Virus record (IMG/VR): IMGVR_UViG_3300017951_000136
Coordinates: 1 to 23,766 of that record
From: a virus
Direction: 5' to 3' (one strand)
Length of the DNA: 23,766 nucleotides
In this document: positions 14,340 to 22,684 of the stretch, piece after piece
Numbering within the stretch: position 1 is the stretch's first letter
Layout of the letters: every line of letters starts with the position of its first letter
The notes under the pieces: generated by a model
Told to the model about the DNA's origin: nothing
What the model saw: only the letters and a program-made list of their open reading frames with translations
Database searches by the model: none
Made by a program: the position numbers and the translations under genes

Positions 14340-16166
14340 TTATAAAATGTCATAAATATCAAACTGTAAGGTGCCGTCACCTTCAAAGTCTTTATTAAGA
14401 ACAGTTTCCATTTTTTCATAAAGCTCTGGTTCAATAACGTCTAGTAGTTCTTCAACCATATCAGCATAGTCAATAGTTTGAAATAATTGACAAACAGTAA
14501 CACAACTCATGATAACGTCATCGTTACCGTGCTGTCCACCGTATGAACCATTTTTTAAAGTACCAAACATTGAAGCCTCTTCAACTGTAGTTCTTTCGTC
14601 AAATACAATTCTGTTCTGTTCAGCGATCTTTTTAAGGTCCTGACACATTACTGGCTTATTATCAGATTTAACTCTAATACCCTGTTTAAGCACTCTTGCA
14701 TCGTGACGGTGTTTAAAACGAACAATCATTTCTTCATCGAATTCGTTTCTTCTAGGGAAGATAGTCTCTAGATATTTGATAAGAATAGAACCGTATGTAT
14801 TGTACTCGATAACCATTTTTAAATTTTCTGAATTGAAAATTTCAACAGATAAAGTATACAGTATTTTAGCGAAGTCTTCAATAACATGTTCGTTAGACCT
14901 AAAAATACCAATCTGCTTCAATCCAAAAAAGTCTTGCATCGAACTAGGATTTAATAATACATCCATTTGTTTTTCTTCGATAGGTACTATTTCAAACATA
15001 TTAATAACTGAATAATCACCTCCATTACCCTCTGCAATATCTATTGAAAAAGCAAAATACTTATCAGATTCTTTAGCCATTTCTGGGTCAAAGTCTGGGT
15101 GCCAAGATAAAAACCCTTCAGTATTGATATGAATGTTTTCAAAATCTTCAAGGTCATGATAAACATAATCCTTAATACCCTTACGTAACTTTTTCATTGT
15201 AGCTGGACTAAACAATAAGTTAGATGAACTAACAAATTCATTACCGTATTGTCTGTTGAATGCATCTTCAGAACCAAGGTTACCTAATTCACGTTCGTAC
15301 CAAGCATCGTCTCTATCCGGGTGTTGCCACCAATCAATCCTAGTTGCTTTATATGCATTCTCACCTCTTTCAGCACCTGAAAAGATTTCATAAAACTTAT
15401 TAAAACCATTAGGTGTTGAAGTAATATTAATCCTAGATACTTTAGAAGCTGAAAGCGTTGGATAAACGTTTTCATAGAATGAATCTACAATAGTTGGATG
15501 AACGTGAGCAAACTCATCAAGATACAGGTTATGAATCGTAAAACCAATACCTGACTTTGCAGTAGTTGACTGACCTACTAGACGACACCCGTTGTCACAC
15601 TTAACATTCATGACATCGTATTTAACGATACCTGGTTTCATATAGAATGGAAGGTTTTCAATAACAACTTTAGCCTTATCAATAATTTCTTTAGTCGAAT
15701 CTGATTTGTTGGCTAGTAGTAGGGTTGTCTTGTCAAAGTTAAATGTTAGGTACCATGCATTGAAGATAGATGCTGTTACCGTCTTACCCATTTGTCGAGA
15801 CGCAAGTACAACATTGAATCTATTGTGCTGGAAGTCTCTTAATAATTGCTTTTGATAATCACGAAGCTCAACTTGCTGAACACCCTCATCAGTCATTACA
15901 ACAGCATAAGTTTGTGCAAAATAAACAATATCATTTGCACATTTTGCTAACTCAGCAATTTCTTCATCAGTATACTCAAATACAATATTGCCTTTACGAA
16001 GAAACTGTTTACCTTCATAAAAAGGCAAAGCTACTTTAGGTCGATAACCCTGGTCCATTGCAAGAACCAAGTCATTAACCGATTTAGTAGACCATACCAA
16101 TTTTTCAGCAACAGCATCTGAATCTGACTTTGGTATCCATTTATTATCTCCTGTGTAATCTGACAT
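14340..16166 (-). CDS. 17: Terminase large subunit (gp17-like): packaging ATPase and nuclease
   Basis: 608 residues (T4 gp17 is 610). N-terminal ATPase: Walker A SRQMGKTV at 123-130, Walker B LYLDE at 214-218, coupling motif TSTPNG at 249-254. C-terminal RNase H-fold nuclease: Asp376 in FSIDIAEG, Glu454 in MVIEYN and Asp549/550 in HGNDDVIM, the expected acidic triad. The protein cuts the concatemer and pumps DNA into the prohead through the portal. Its ATG overlaps the TAA of the small-terminase candidate (TAATG), and the sheath gene follows. All key residues appear intact. Confidence 0.97.
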   Translation of the reverse strand: MSDYTGDNKWIPKSDSDAVAEKLVWSTKSVNDLVLAMDQGYRPKVALPFYEGKQFLRKGNIVFEYTDEEIAELAKCANDIVYFAQTYAVVMTDEGVQQVELRDYQKQLLRDFQHNRFNVVLASRQMGKTVTASIFNAWYLTFNFDKTTLLLANKSDSTKEIIDKAKVVIENLPFYMKPGIVKYDVMNVKCDNGCRLVGQSTTAKSGIGFTIHNLYLDEFAHVHPTIVDSFYENVYPTLSASKVSRINITSTPNGFNKFYEIFSGAERGENAYKATRIDWWQHPDRDDAWYERELGNLGSEDAFNRQYGNEFVSSSNLLFSPATMKKLRKGIKDYVYHDLEDFENIHINTEGFLSWHPDFDPEMAKESDKYFAFSIDIAEGNGGDYSVINMFEIVPIEEKQMDVLLNPSSMQDFFGLKQIGIFRSNEHVIEDFAKILYTLSVEIFNSENLKMVIEYNTYGSILIKYLETIFPRRNEFDEEMIVRFKHRHDARVLKQGIRVKSDNKPVMCQDLKKIAEQNRIVFDERTTVEEASMFGTLKNGSYGGQHGNDDVIMSCVTVCQLFQTIDYADMVEELLDVIEPELYEKMETVLNKDFEGDGTLQFDIYDIL

Positions 16167-16810
16167 TATTCGTTGTCTTCAATTTCAACATCCTGGACGT
16201 CGTTATCGATACCTGCTCTAATCTTAGACATCAAGTCTCTTGTACCTCTTTGGACGTTACCACCGTCGTTATTTCCGCCCGTGGCTGTATCTGTAATCTG
16301 TTTGTTTGTGCGTTCTTTATAAAGTTCCGCATCCCTGGCAATACGCTTAACTGATTCTTCAGTTGCCATTAAATACATTGTTTGTGATTTAATGATATCG
16401 AGCATTGATTTTTGAAGAGTAGCAAGAACCTCGAACATTCTTGGTGCCAATTCACCGTTTTCGATAGTTTCTAATAGTGTTGTTAAAGCACGTTCACCTG
16501 CTTGAAGTTGGTAGACAAGAGAACTCATGGTCATCTCGTCCATTCTTTTTTTGGCTTTAACGTATTCGTCGTGTTCTATGATATCAGCGTCAAGATAAAA
16601 ACGCATCAAAGAATCTATAGTCTTTTTTGCTTGCTTATCAGAATTACCCTTAACTACAGCGTAATCAAAAGGTTCATAATGTTCTGAAGCTACGGGTAAC
16701 TTAGGGTCAACCTCAATACCTTCTAAAGAATCATCATCACCAATAAGGCTATCTAGTTCATTTCTAATTTCATCCGCCTGTGAACGAATGTTCTTCTTAT
16801 CATTAGCCAT
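16166..16810 (-). CDS. 16: Probable terminase small subunit (gp16-like)
   Basis: 214 residues (T4 gp16 is 164). Acidic N-terminus (SLIGDDDSLEGIEVD), a long central helical region at about 55-165 (RMDEMTMSSLVYQLQAG, TLQKSMLDIIKSQTMYL) typical of small-terminase oligomerisation coiled coils, and a low-complexity Gly/Asn and acidic tail. It is followed with a one-base overlap by the large terminase, the T4 order. Small terminases form rings that recognise DNA and regulate the motor. The identification is from position, size and helical core; I see no diagnostic motif. Confidence 0.75.
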   Translation of the reverse strand: MANDKKNIRSQADEIRNELDSLIGDDDSLEGIEVDPKLPVASEHYEPFDYAVVKGNSDKQAKKTIDSLMRFYLDADIIEHDEYVKAKKRMDEMTMSSLVYQLQAGERALTTLLETIENGELAPRMFEVLATLQKSMLDIIKSQTMYLMATEESVKRIARDAELYKERTNKQITDTATGGNNDGGNVQRGTRDLMSKIRAGIDNDVQDVEIEDNE

Positions 16811-16834
16811 AAATATAATCTATTAATATAATAT

Positions 16835-16844
16835 TATATATATC
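16835..16844 (-). promoter_or_regulatory. Putative late promoter box (GATATATATA)
   Basis: The minus strand reads CGATATATATAATATT, 24 nt upstream of the small-terminase start and directly after a 12-bp inverted repeat. Confidence 0.45.
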
Positions 16845-16846
16845 GT

Positions 16847-16903
16847 AGATACCACGACACATTTAATATACGTTTGTCAAAGTTACCTTGCGTTGTGGTA
16901 TCT
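16847..16903 (-). repeat. Inverted repeat across the stop of the 646-residue gene
   Basis: Arms 16847-16860 and 16890-16903 pair as AGATACCACAACGC with GTGTCGTGGTATCT on the minus strand: 12 contiguous pairs including one G-U, then a mismatch. The loop is 29 nt. The 5' arm lies in the last codons of the upstream gene and the 3' arm just before the late box of 16. There is no T-run after it, so it is not a standard terminator. Confidence 0.6.
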
Positions 16904-18823
16904 TTGGTATGAAAGTGATGGAATTGCGTTGTCGATTAAAAGAGCTAAATGAGCATCTCTTACCAATGATTGGTTTAAGATATTACTGTGTTGCTCTTCT
17001 TCAATTGTTTTCTTCCAAAGCCTGATGTTTGTAAGCTTAAGCTTACCACCTTTAAGCCTATATGGTCTATCAAGGTCCCAAATAAATGCTTGTGTAACTG
17101 GTCTAGTTTCGCTAAATTGTAGCTCTAGATTGTTTGTAGCATCTTGTGGTCTGTTTCTATTATTAGCCTCATTAAGATAATAAATGCTAACCGAAAGTTC
17201 ACGGAACGTGTTTGACATGTTAATAACAAGACCATACCATTCATGTGAACCTAAAATCATATTATGCATAAATGTATGCATTTGATTATTCACCATTACC
17301 TCAAGTTTACTAGAAGAAAGTCTAACTGTTAAACCTTCACCAAATTGGTCACCGTTGATAATCTGGTACTTTGTATTGTCCGTTGTATCGAAAACAGGTG
17401 AGAACCAAGTTGTAAGGGCTAAATTATCGTCAATAGATTGCTTAGCTGGAAGAGCATAATCAATAGCTGTTATATCAGTTTCTACAGATGAAAGGTCATA
17501 ATAATGCTTTGAAACAATCGTCCATCTGTTCTTTAAATCATAATCAACAATTTTAAGGTCAGCTGACGAATTAACTCTAACACCATCATCCCATTGGAAT
17601 GGAGCAGACTTTAATTGCTGTGGGTCCGTTGCTTTAACCATCTCATCTTGAATCTCAGCTCCGAAGATTTCCTCTACACCCACCACTAAGTTTTCAAGCT
17701 CAGTTTCAACAGCTGGTGATTTTTCAACAGCACTTCTGTCTTGGTACTTAGCCAGCATTACCCTCCAGTATGTATGTTGTACATTAAATTCATCTGCTAA
17801 AGTAACAGATTTAACTTCATACATTTTATTATTGATAGGGAAATATAAGTAGTCTTTAGTTCTAGGTCTGTTACCTACACCAAATGCCTTTTCAAATTGA
17901 TAATCTGTAATATGAATTTCAAAGTCTTCAAATCCCATACCAAAGATATCGTATTGCATTGCTTCGGTTGGAAACTCATTATCAGGTACTGAAACCTTTA
18001 ATGGCTGTACATCAGCAACTGAGAACAGTGAGTACTCCATAAAGATAACATCTTTTGTTCTCTGGTCTGGCTCTGTTCTGTAGTACCTTACTTCGTGTCC
18101 AAAAAGGTCACTAGAAATCTCTACAAGCTGATTGTAAAGGTTATTGTTCTTTGTAAGTGCATACGGCTGAAACTTGTTGGCAGAATCCTCACATTCTATT
18201 TTAATGTTTGCACAACCAGAATAAGCGTATGGGTCAGCACAATCCACACAATATTGCGGACAAGCTTCTATAACACCATTAACGTCTTCAACTGTAAATG
18301 TAACATCAATAATAGTTAAAGAACCTGTCATTGATAAACGGTCAACTTCAGCCCTAATATCTAAATAAAGGTCTAACGTACCGTCGAAAGAAAGACTAAA
18401 CAGGTCACCTGGATTAGCCGTTCTATTAAGTTCTGCAAACTCAGAATATTCTTCACCTGAATTCGACCATCTGTACTTGTATGTAAAACTATTGTTCTCA
18501 TCAATATCCAACATGAAAGAAGCACGAGACGCTGAAAACGGCGCTGGATTAGCTAATTCTATGTGAATAGGTGAAACTTGTGATGCAACTTCTAATAGCG
18601 TATTACCAACAATAATAATATCACCGGCTACTAGATTAAAGTTTGTACCAAACCCCGATACAGTAGTAGAACCCTCAACTAAATTGATAGTACCAACTGT
18701 ATTAGGTGTTTGTAGACCTGCTAAGATATTAAAGTCAGTAACCTTAATAGCTTTTTTATAAGGGTCTAGTATTTTAGCGATGATTACATCGCCAATTTCG
18801 TTTGCAGTTTGTCCTGTAACCAT
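16883..18823 (-). CDS. Large virion structural protein, possible lectin-like C-terminus
   Basis: 646 residues, family not recognised. The N-terminus has a beta-rich segment with a GSTTVSGFGTNF motif (about 51-62) as in short beta-sandwich domains. Residues 188-211 hold five Cys (CPQYCVDC, GC, EC). The middle contains structural-looking strands, and the C-terminal 170 residues (TTWFSPVFDTT, GLVINMSNTFRELSVSIYYL, KLKLTNIRLWKKTIEEEQ) resemble a LamG/concanavalin-type sandwich, which in virions usually binds glycans. It occupies the slot upstream of 16 where T4 has neck and tail-terminator genes. Its ATG overlaps the stop of the membrane-protein gene by one base. Confidence 0.7.
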   Translation of the reverse strand: MVTGQTANEIGDVIIAKILDPYKKAIKVTDFNILAGLQTPNTVGTINLVEGSTTVSGFGTNFNLVAGDIIIVGNTLLEVASQVSPIHIELANPAPFSASRASFMLDIDENNSFTYKYRWSNSGEEYSEFAELNRTANPGDLFSLSFDGTLDLYLDIRAEVDRLSMTGSLTIIDVTFTVEDVNGVIEACPQYCVDCADPYAYSGCANIKIECEDSANKFQPYALTKNNNLYNQLVEISSDLFGHEVRYYRTEPDQRTKDVIFMEYSLFSVADVQPLKVSVPDNEFPTEAMQYDIFGMGFEDFEIHITDYQFEKAFGVGNRPRTKDYLYFPINNKMYEVKSVTLADEFNVQHTYWRVMLAKYQDRSAVEKSPAVETELENLVVGVEEIFGAEIQDEMVKATDPQQLKSAPFQWDDGVRVNSSADLKIVDYDLKNRWTIVSKHYYDLSSVETDITAIDYALPAKQSIDDNLALTTWFSPVFDTTDNTKYQIINGDQFGEGLTVRLSSSKLEVMVNNQMHTFMHNMILGSHEWYGLVINMSNTFRELSVSIYYLNEANNRNRPQDATNNLELQFSETRPVTQAFIWDLDRPYRLKGGKLKLTNIRLWKKTIEEEQHSNILNQSLVRDAHLALLIDNAIPSLSYQRYHNAR

Positions 18824-19260
18824 TATACTATGTCGTCTTCAGGGAATTTATCCTCTGATATAATTTCTTTTTTAACAGTATCTTGTGGTTTATATACCTC
18901 ACCCGCAATCCAGGACGCAATAAAGCCTGAAAGTGCAATAAAGTAAGTTGCAAGATTTGTTAAATTAGCCATATAGTAAATACCAGCCGCGCCCGCGATA
19001 ACCCATAAACCAACTACAACGTAAATCATAATTTCACGTCTAGATGATTTACCCTTACTTAATAGTCTTGATTTTGCTGAAGGTCTTTTAGTTTCAGACC
19101 AGATATATGTGGCAACATACGCTGTAAGCGACCCAAAATAAGCTGCAAGTTGTGTAAAATCAGTACCCTTAAAAGCACCATATACACCCGCAACAACCCA
19201 TAAAAATACGACGATATAAACGAGAGCTTCTCTTTTACCGAAGTCTTTGAATAAATTCAT
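18823..19260 (-). CDS. Four-helix membrane protein with internal duplication
   Basis: 145 residues built from two copies of a 52-residue unit (about 10-61 and 75-126), roughly 40% identical, each starting with a basic RE pair and carrying two membrane helices (LVYIVVFLWVVAGVYG and IYVVVGLWVIAGAAG are the equivalent first helices). A Lys/Arg/Ser linker joins them and the tail is acidic. Such a small four-helix protein in a late phage operon could be a holin or a membrane-docking protein, but there is no holin motif. The late box 19283-19292 lies 22 nt upstream. It overlaps the next gene by one base. Confidence 0.7.
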   Translation of the reverse strand: MNLFKDFGKREALVYIVVFLWVVAGVYGAFKGTDFTQLAAYFGSLTAYVATYIWSETKRPSAKSRLLSKGKSSRREIMIYVVVGLWVIAGAAGIYYMANLTNLATYFIALSGFIASWIAGEVYKPQDTVKKEIISEDKFPEDDIV

Positions 19261-19282
19261 TATTTACTATAGTAGACTTTTC

Positions 19283-19292
19283 TTTATATATC
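19283..19292 (-). promoter_or_regulatory. Putative late promoter box (GATATATAAA)
   Basis: The minus strand reads AGATATATAAAGAAAAG, 22 nt upstream of the membrane-protein ATG. It touches the end of the upstream gene. Confidence 0.5.
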
Positions 19293-19942
19293 TACCAATC
19301 TGTAACTAATAAAACGTCGGGATTGTCACTTTCCATTTTAAAACTCAGCGTATCTAGTATTCTGGCAAGTGCATCTGCTTGCTCATCACTAATATCATAA
19401 GTATTAAGTGCAATGTCCAGTGCTGTTAATATACTAGTTGCTGGTAGTTGATTATATGGCCGCTGCTTGCTTATCAAATTTGTCTTTAGCAACACTGGAT
19501 TAATACTTTCAATATCTTCTTGTGATAAAATATTATTTAACCTAAGCGTTGCTTTAACTATTTTAAAAGAATACTTGATTTGCTTATTAGATGAATCTCC
19601 AATATTGACAGCTCTAGAAAAGTTTCTAGTTTTAGATAGTGTAATTTTTATCCATTTTAGCTTGTCAAAATCTTTTAAGATTTGGTCTAAAAAGTACAAT
19701 GAATTAGCATCCTTATGTATAAGGTCAAAAGAGATTGCTCTGATTTTTAATAGCTCTCGCTTAAAATTTAAATGCAGTAAGGTTTTTAATTGGTATGGTG
19801 TTACCAATATAGAATCTTGACTGTATTGCGTATAGTCAAGTTGATTTAAACATTTTGTCCAAATCAAATTATCGTAATGATTAAATTTATATAGTGTGAC
19901 ATCTATGATGTCACACATAGAACCTGTATTAAAACCCTGCAT
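19292..19942 (-). CDS. Hypothetical protein
   Basis: 216 residues, unrecognised. Mixed alpha/beta composition rich in Leu, Ile, Asn and Lys (LKTLLHLNFKRELLKIR, QIKYSFKIVKATLRLNN), with no membrane segment. It starts one base after the stop of the 142-residue gene and ends at the late box of the membrane-protein gene. By position it could be a neck or tail-completion protein (T4 has 13-15 here), but I see no sequence support for that. Confidence 0.65.
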   Translation of the reverse strand: MQGFNTGSMCDIIDVTLYKFNHYDNLIWTKCLNQLDYTQYSQDSILVTPYQLKTLLHLNFKRELLKIRAISFDLIHKDANSLYFLDQILKDFDKLKWIKITLSKTRNFSRAVNIGDSSNKQIKYSFKIVKATLRLNNILSQEDIESINPVLLKTNLISKQRPYNQLPATSILTALDIALNTYDISDEQADALARILDTLSFKMESDNPDVLLVTDW

Positions 19943-19943
19943 A

Positions 19944-20372
19944 TCAATATACCTGAATACTTTTTTCTATAGCTTGTAGCTCTGCGTTTAATTCTGCAGG
20001 TGCAAACTTTTGCATTTCCTTAAATTCACGTTGGCCGATTTCATATTTAGACATATAAACTTCAACAGCCTTCTCTATAGGTATATATTCGTTTTTAGAA
20101 TTTGCAGCTTTTGTAGACTTTTTAGTCTTAGTATAAATCCAGCCAGGTACTCTAGTAAATCTACGAGCTAACAACGACCAAGCATCAACGACATAAGAAC
20201 CGTCAATTCCATTGATATTAAATGCATTTGCATTCTCAGGGTACTTTATAGCAAAAAACCTGTTTATCATAAAGAAATGGCGCTTCTTATTATGTTGTTT
20301 GATTTTATTGTATTGAGAATGCTTTGTAAACATTATTTTAATAAAATCAAAGAGTTTGGTTTCGTCTAGCAT
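19944..20372 (-). CDS. Conserved-looking phage protein next to replication genes
   Basis: 142 residues. The segment KKRHFFMINRFFAIKYPENA (29-48), followed by VVDAWSLLARRFTRVPGWIY (61-80), looks like a phage family I have the impression of seeing near replication genes, but I cannot name it. Its ATG overlaps the stop of the rnh-like gene (TAATG). T4 codes the clamp-loader partner gp62 beside 44, and no other candidate is visible here, so a gp62-like role is possible but unsupported by sequence. Confidence 0.65.
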   Translation of the reverse strand: MLDETKLFDFIKIMFTKHSQYNKIKQHNKKRHFFMINRFFAIKYPENANAFNINGIDGSYVVDAWSLLARRFTRVPGWIYTKTKKSTKAANSKNEYIPIEKAVEVYMSKYEIGQREFKEMQKFAPAELNAELQAIEKSIQVY

Positions 20373-21607
20373 TAGAATAAGTTATTTAAACTTTGAGTTT
20401 TAGGCTTATCTGTTTTCTTTGCGGGGTCATCGACTAATTTCAATCCACTAAATGGGTCAAGATTATCTGGTACACTGTCGCCGTTCTTTTTAGTCCAATT
20501 AGTACCTTCAAGAATACGTTCCATCTGTGATATATTATACATGTTAACCTCAGCATTGTTTAGTTCAATATCTGAATACATTGCATTCATAATCGGCTCT
20601 GGAATAGTTCTCACGTGCAATAGCATTAATTGGATGTTTAGCTTCAAGGTTTGTTTAATTTCAGCAACGCTTGAATTACCATTAACTCTGTAAATAACAT
20701 CAGCCATTTTATTGATTATATCTGGTAAGAACAACTGTTCAACTTCAAATCGACCAAAGTCTTTTTCGTATTGAGCTAAAATTTTATCAGCTTGTTTATC
20801 GGTGATTGAGAATGTACGCACTTTACCATTCTTCATAGTTTTAGTGTACGTCACAACTGAATTAATATTATCAGACTTATCACCAATAAGAATCTTTTTA
20901 AAGATGAATGCACGTGAATCAATCTCTTCGATTTTTACTTTATTACTGTGAACCCATTCTTTAATCTTACCTTTAATTTCATCCGAACTAATATCACTAT
21001 TGTTCAAATTAAATAATAGTTCATCAGGTGATACAGAATCTCCTGTTGTTTGATTCAACAATTCAGTAAAACCTTCAAATGCTAATAAAGATCTTTTAGT
21101 ATTGTAATACCAAAGAGTGTATCCATCTGTTGCTTTTACATAGTCAACTAATTGAATAAGGTCACGGTCTCCTGTCCAAACGATACAGTTTTTACCTTGA
21201 TTATTCAATTCAGTCGCACGAGCAAATAGGATATCATCTGCTTCAGCACCTGGTGTTTGCTGTATGATTACACCATTCTTAGCTAAGAGTGCTCTAAACT
21301 CGTCGTAAATGCGATATACAGCTGCCCAGTTGACAGTTTCATCAGATTTACGAGTACCTTTGTATTCTGCTTCAGGATAAAAGTCTTTACGCCATGATTT
21401 AGAATCTACCGCAATAACCACTTCATCAACGAATGGTTGCATTTTACGGATTTCTGATGCAAAATCAATACATAATTTTCTCATGAATTGACCTTGGTCT
21501 TTTTCAGTCTCAAGCAATTGCTTACCACTTCTACGTGGCATCACGTAAAGTCGGCTGTAGACGAAATAATTACCGTCAATCATTAATGTATGTTTTCCTA
21601 ACTTCAT
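20372..21607 (-). CDS. rnh: 5'-3' exonuclease / RNase H (T4 rnh-like, FEN family)
   Basis: 411 residues (T4 RNase H is 305). The FEN-type metal ligands are visible: Asp11 in MIDGNYF, Asp68 in IAVDSKSWRKDFYP, the GAEADD motif at 120-125, TGDRDL at 145-150 and GDKSDN at 242-247. The YKGTRK motif (82-87) is the usual basic arch segment. In T4 this enzyme removes RNA primers from lagging-strand fragments. The extra length lies mainly between the TGDRD and GDKSDN motifs and in a C-terminal tail ending QSLNNLF, which could be a sliding-clamp-binding peptide (inference). The promoter-like TTTGCTATATTAGTG lies 20-35 nt upstream. Confidence 0.9.
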   Translation of the reverse strand: MKLGKHTLMIDGNYFVYSRLYVMPRRSGKQLLETEKDQGQFMRKLCIDFASEIRKMQPFVDEVVIAVDSKSWRKDFYPEAEYKGTRKSDETVNWAAVYRIYDEFRALLAKNGVIIQQTPGAEADDILFARATELNNQGKNCIVWTGDRDLIQLVDYVKATDGYTLWYYNTKRSLLAFEGFTELLNQTTGDSVSPDELLFNLNNSDISSDEIKGKIKEWVHSNKVKIEEIDSRAFIFKKILIGDKSDNINSVVTYTKTMKNGKVRTFSITDKQADKILAQYEKDFGRFEVEQLFLPDIINKMADVIYRVNGNSSVAEIKQTLKLNIQLMLLHVRTIPEPIMNAMYSDIELNNAEVNMYNISQMERILEGTNWTKKNGDSVPDNLDPFSGLKLVDDPAKKTDKPKTQSLNNLF

Positions 21608-21627
21608 AATATATGTCTTTTGTATGT

Positions 21628-21644
21628 CACTAATATAGCAAAAA
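21628..21644 (-). promoter_or_regulatory. Putative early/middle promoter (TTTGCTATATTAGTG)
   Basis: Lies in the 55-nt gap between the 44-like and rnh-like genes on the minus strand. TATATTAG differs from the Bacteroidota -7 consensus TAnnTTTG at one base and shares the TTTGC lead with the boxes near 4110 and 4346. Confidence 0.5.
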
Positions 21645-21662
21645 AATGTGACAAATAAAAAA

Positions 21663-22619
21663 TTATTGTATAACTATTGTCTGTATTTTATAAATACAGG
21701 ATAACATTGTAATTACTGGGTCAATCACATGGTTACGCTGTGCTTGGTGTTCAGCCACTGTGATAATAATTTGAGGTATAAATCGAACAGCATTAGATTT
21801 TTCTGTTTGAATGTACTCAATAAACTCTTCACCTAAAGATTGTAACACATCATCAACCCGGTTAGCATACTCAGAGACTAATAGCTTGTAATTTTTAGCT
21901 GGGTCTGTTTCATTAAAAATCAATTCAAACACGTCTTTATAAACTGAATTGAATCGTTTAACATCTTCAACAGTAATGTTATTAGTACCTTGTGATTTGT
22001 AACCTTGTAATTTATTAAGTGTTGTACGTAAATCAGGGAAGTTGCGGCGAACAAACTCTACAAGTGCTGGCTTTTCAATGGTCATTCCCTCAGAACCTGT
22101 AATGTCGTATACTCGCTTGATGTATTTTTTAGTCAATTCAGACTCTTCATCTTTATCAAAATCAAAGTTAAGCACTTCAAATCGTGAAAGAATCGGGTCT
22201 GGTAGCTTGTTGATGTAATTACAAGTTGCAATAAATCTTGAGTTGCTAGCAAACTGTTCCATCGTAGCACGAAGTGCTTTAAAGAACTGGTCGGATACAC
22301 CATCAATCTCATCAAGGATAACCACCTTGAACTTGTCGCGGTCGTCCAAGATAGACATTGTTGAACAAAAGTCTGTAATCCTTGTACGAATTACATCAAC
22401 TGAAGTATCTGTTGATGCGTTAATGTATAAATAAGGAAGGTCATACTGATTAACCAAAGCTTTAGCTGTTGAAGTTTTGCCAGTACCTGGTGAACCAGCA
22501 AACAACATGTTCTGTTGTACACCGTTCTTAAATTTATTCATTACACGGTCCGGTAGAATTAGACTTTCTAAGTTCTTTGGACGATACTTTTCAGTAAATA
22601 ATTGATTGATTGAACTCAT
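21663..22619 (-). CDS. 44: Sliding-clamp loader ATPase (gp44-like)
   Basis: 318 residues, equal in size to T4 gp44 (319). AAA+ motifs in order: RFC-box-like EKYRPKNLESL at 10-20, Walker A GSPGTGKT at 42-49, Walker B VVILDEID at 99-106, sensor 1 ATCN at 131-134, and the arginine-finger SRF at 145-147. The rest is the helical lid and collar domain. It loads the phage sliding clamp onto DNA; in T4 that clamp also activates late promoters. Upstream on the minus strand, TTTG followed 21 nt later by TATAATG could be its promoter. Confidence 0.95.
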   Translation of the reverse strand: MSSINQLFTEKYRPKNLESLILPDRVMNKFKNGVQQNMLFAGSPGTGKTSTAKALVNQYDLPYLYINASTDTSVDVIRTRITDFCSTMSILDDRDKFKVVILDEIDGVSDQFFKALRATMEQFASNSRFIATCNYINKLPDPILSRFEVLNFDFDKDEESELTKKYIKRVYDITGSEGMTIEKPALVEFVRRNFPDLRTTLNKLQGYKSQGTNNITVEDVKRFNSVYKDVFELIFNETDPAKNYKLLVSEYANRVDDVLQSLGEEFIEYIQTEKSNAVRFIPQIIITVAEHQAQRNHVIDPVITMLSCIYKIQTIVIQ

Positions 22620-22639
22620 TTATGCATTTTTTTACAATC

Positions 22640-22675
22640 ATTATATGCAATAATAGGATTTAGTTTCAAAGATAA
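22640..22675 (-). promoter_or_regulatory. Divergent intergenic region with promoter-like elements
   Basis: In the 65 nt between the 44-like gene and the plus-strand gene, the minus strand carries TTTG, a 21-nt spacer and TATAATG, close to the Bacteroidota TTTG/TAnnTTTG arrangement. The plus strand carries AGATAAATATAG just before ATG 22685. Assignment is by eye. Confidence 0.35.
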
Positions 22676-22684
22676 ATATAGTAT

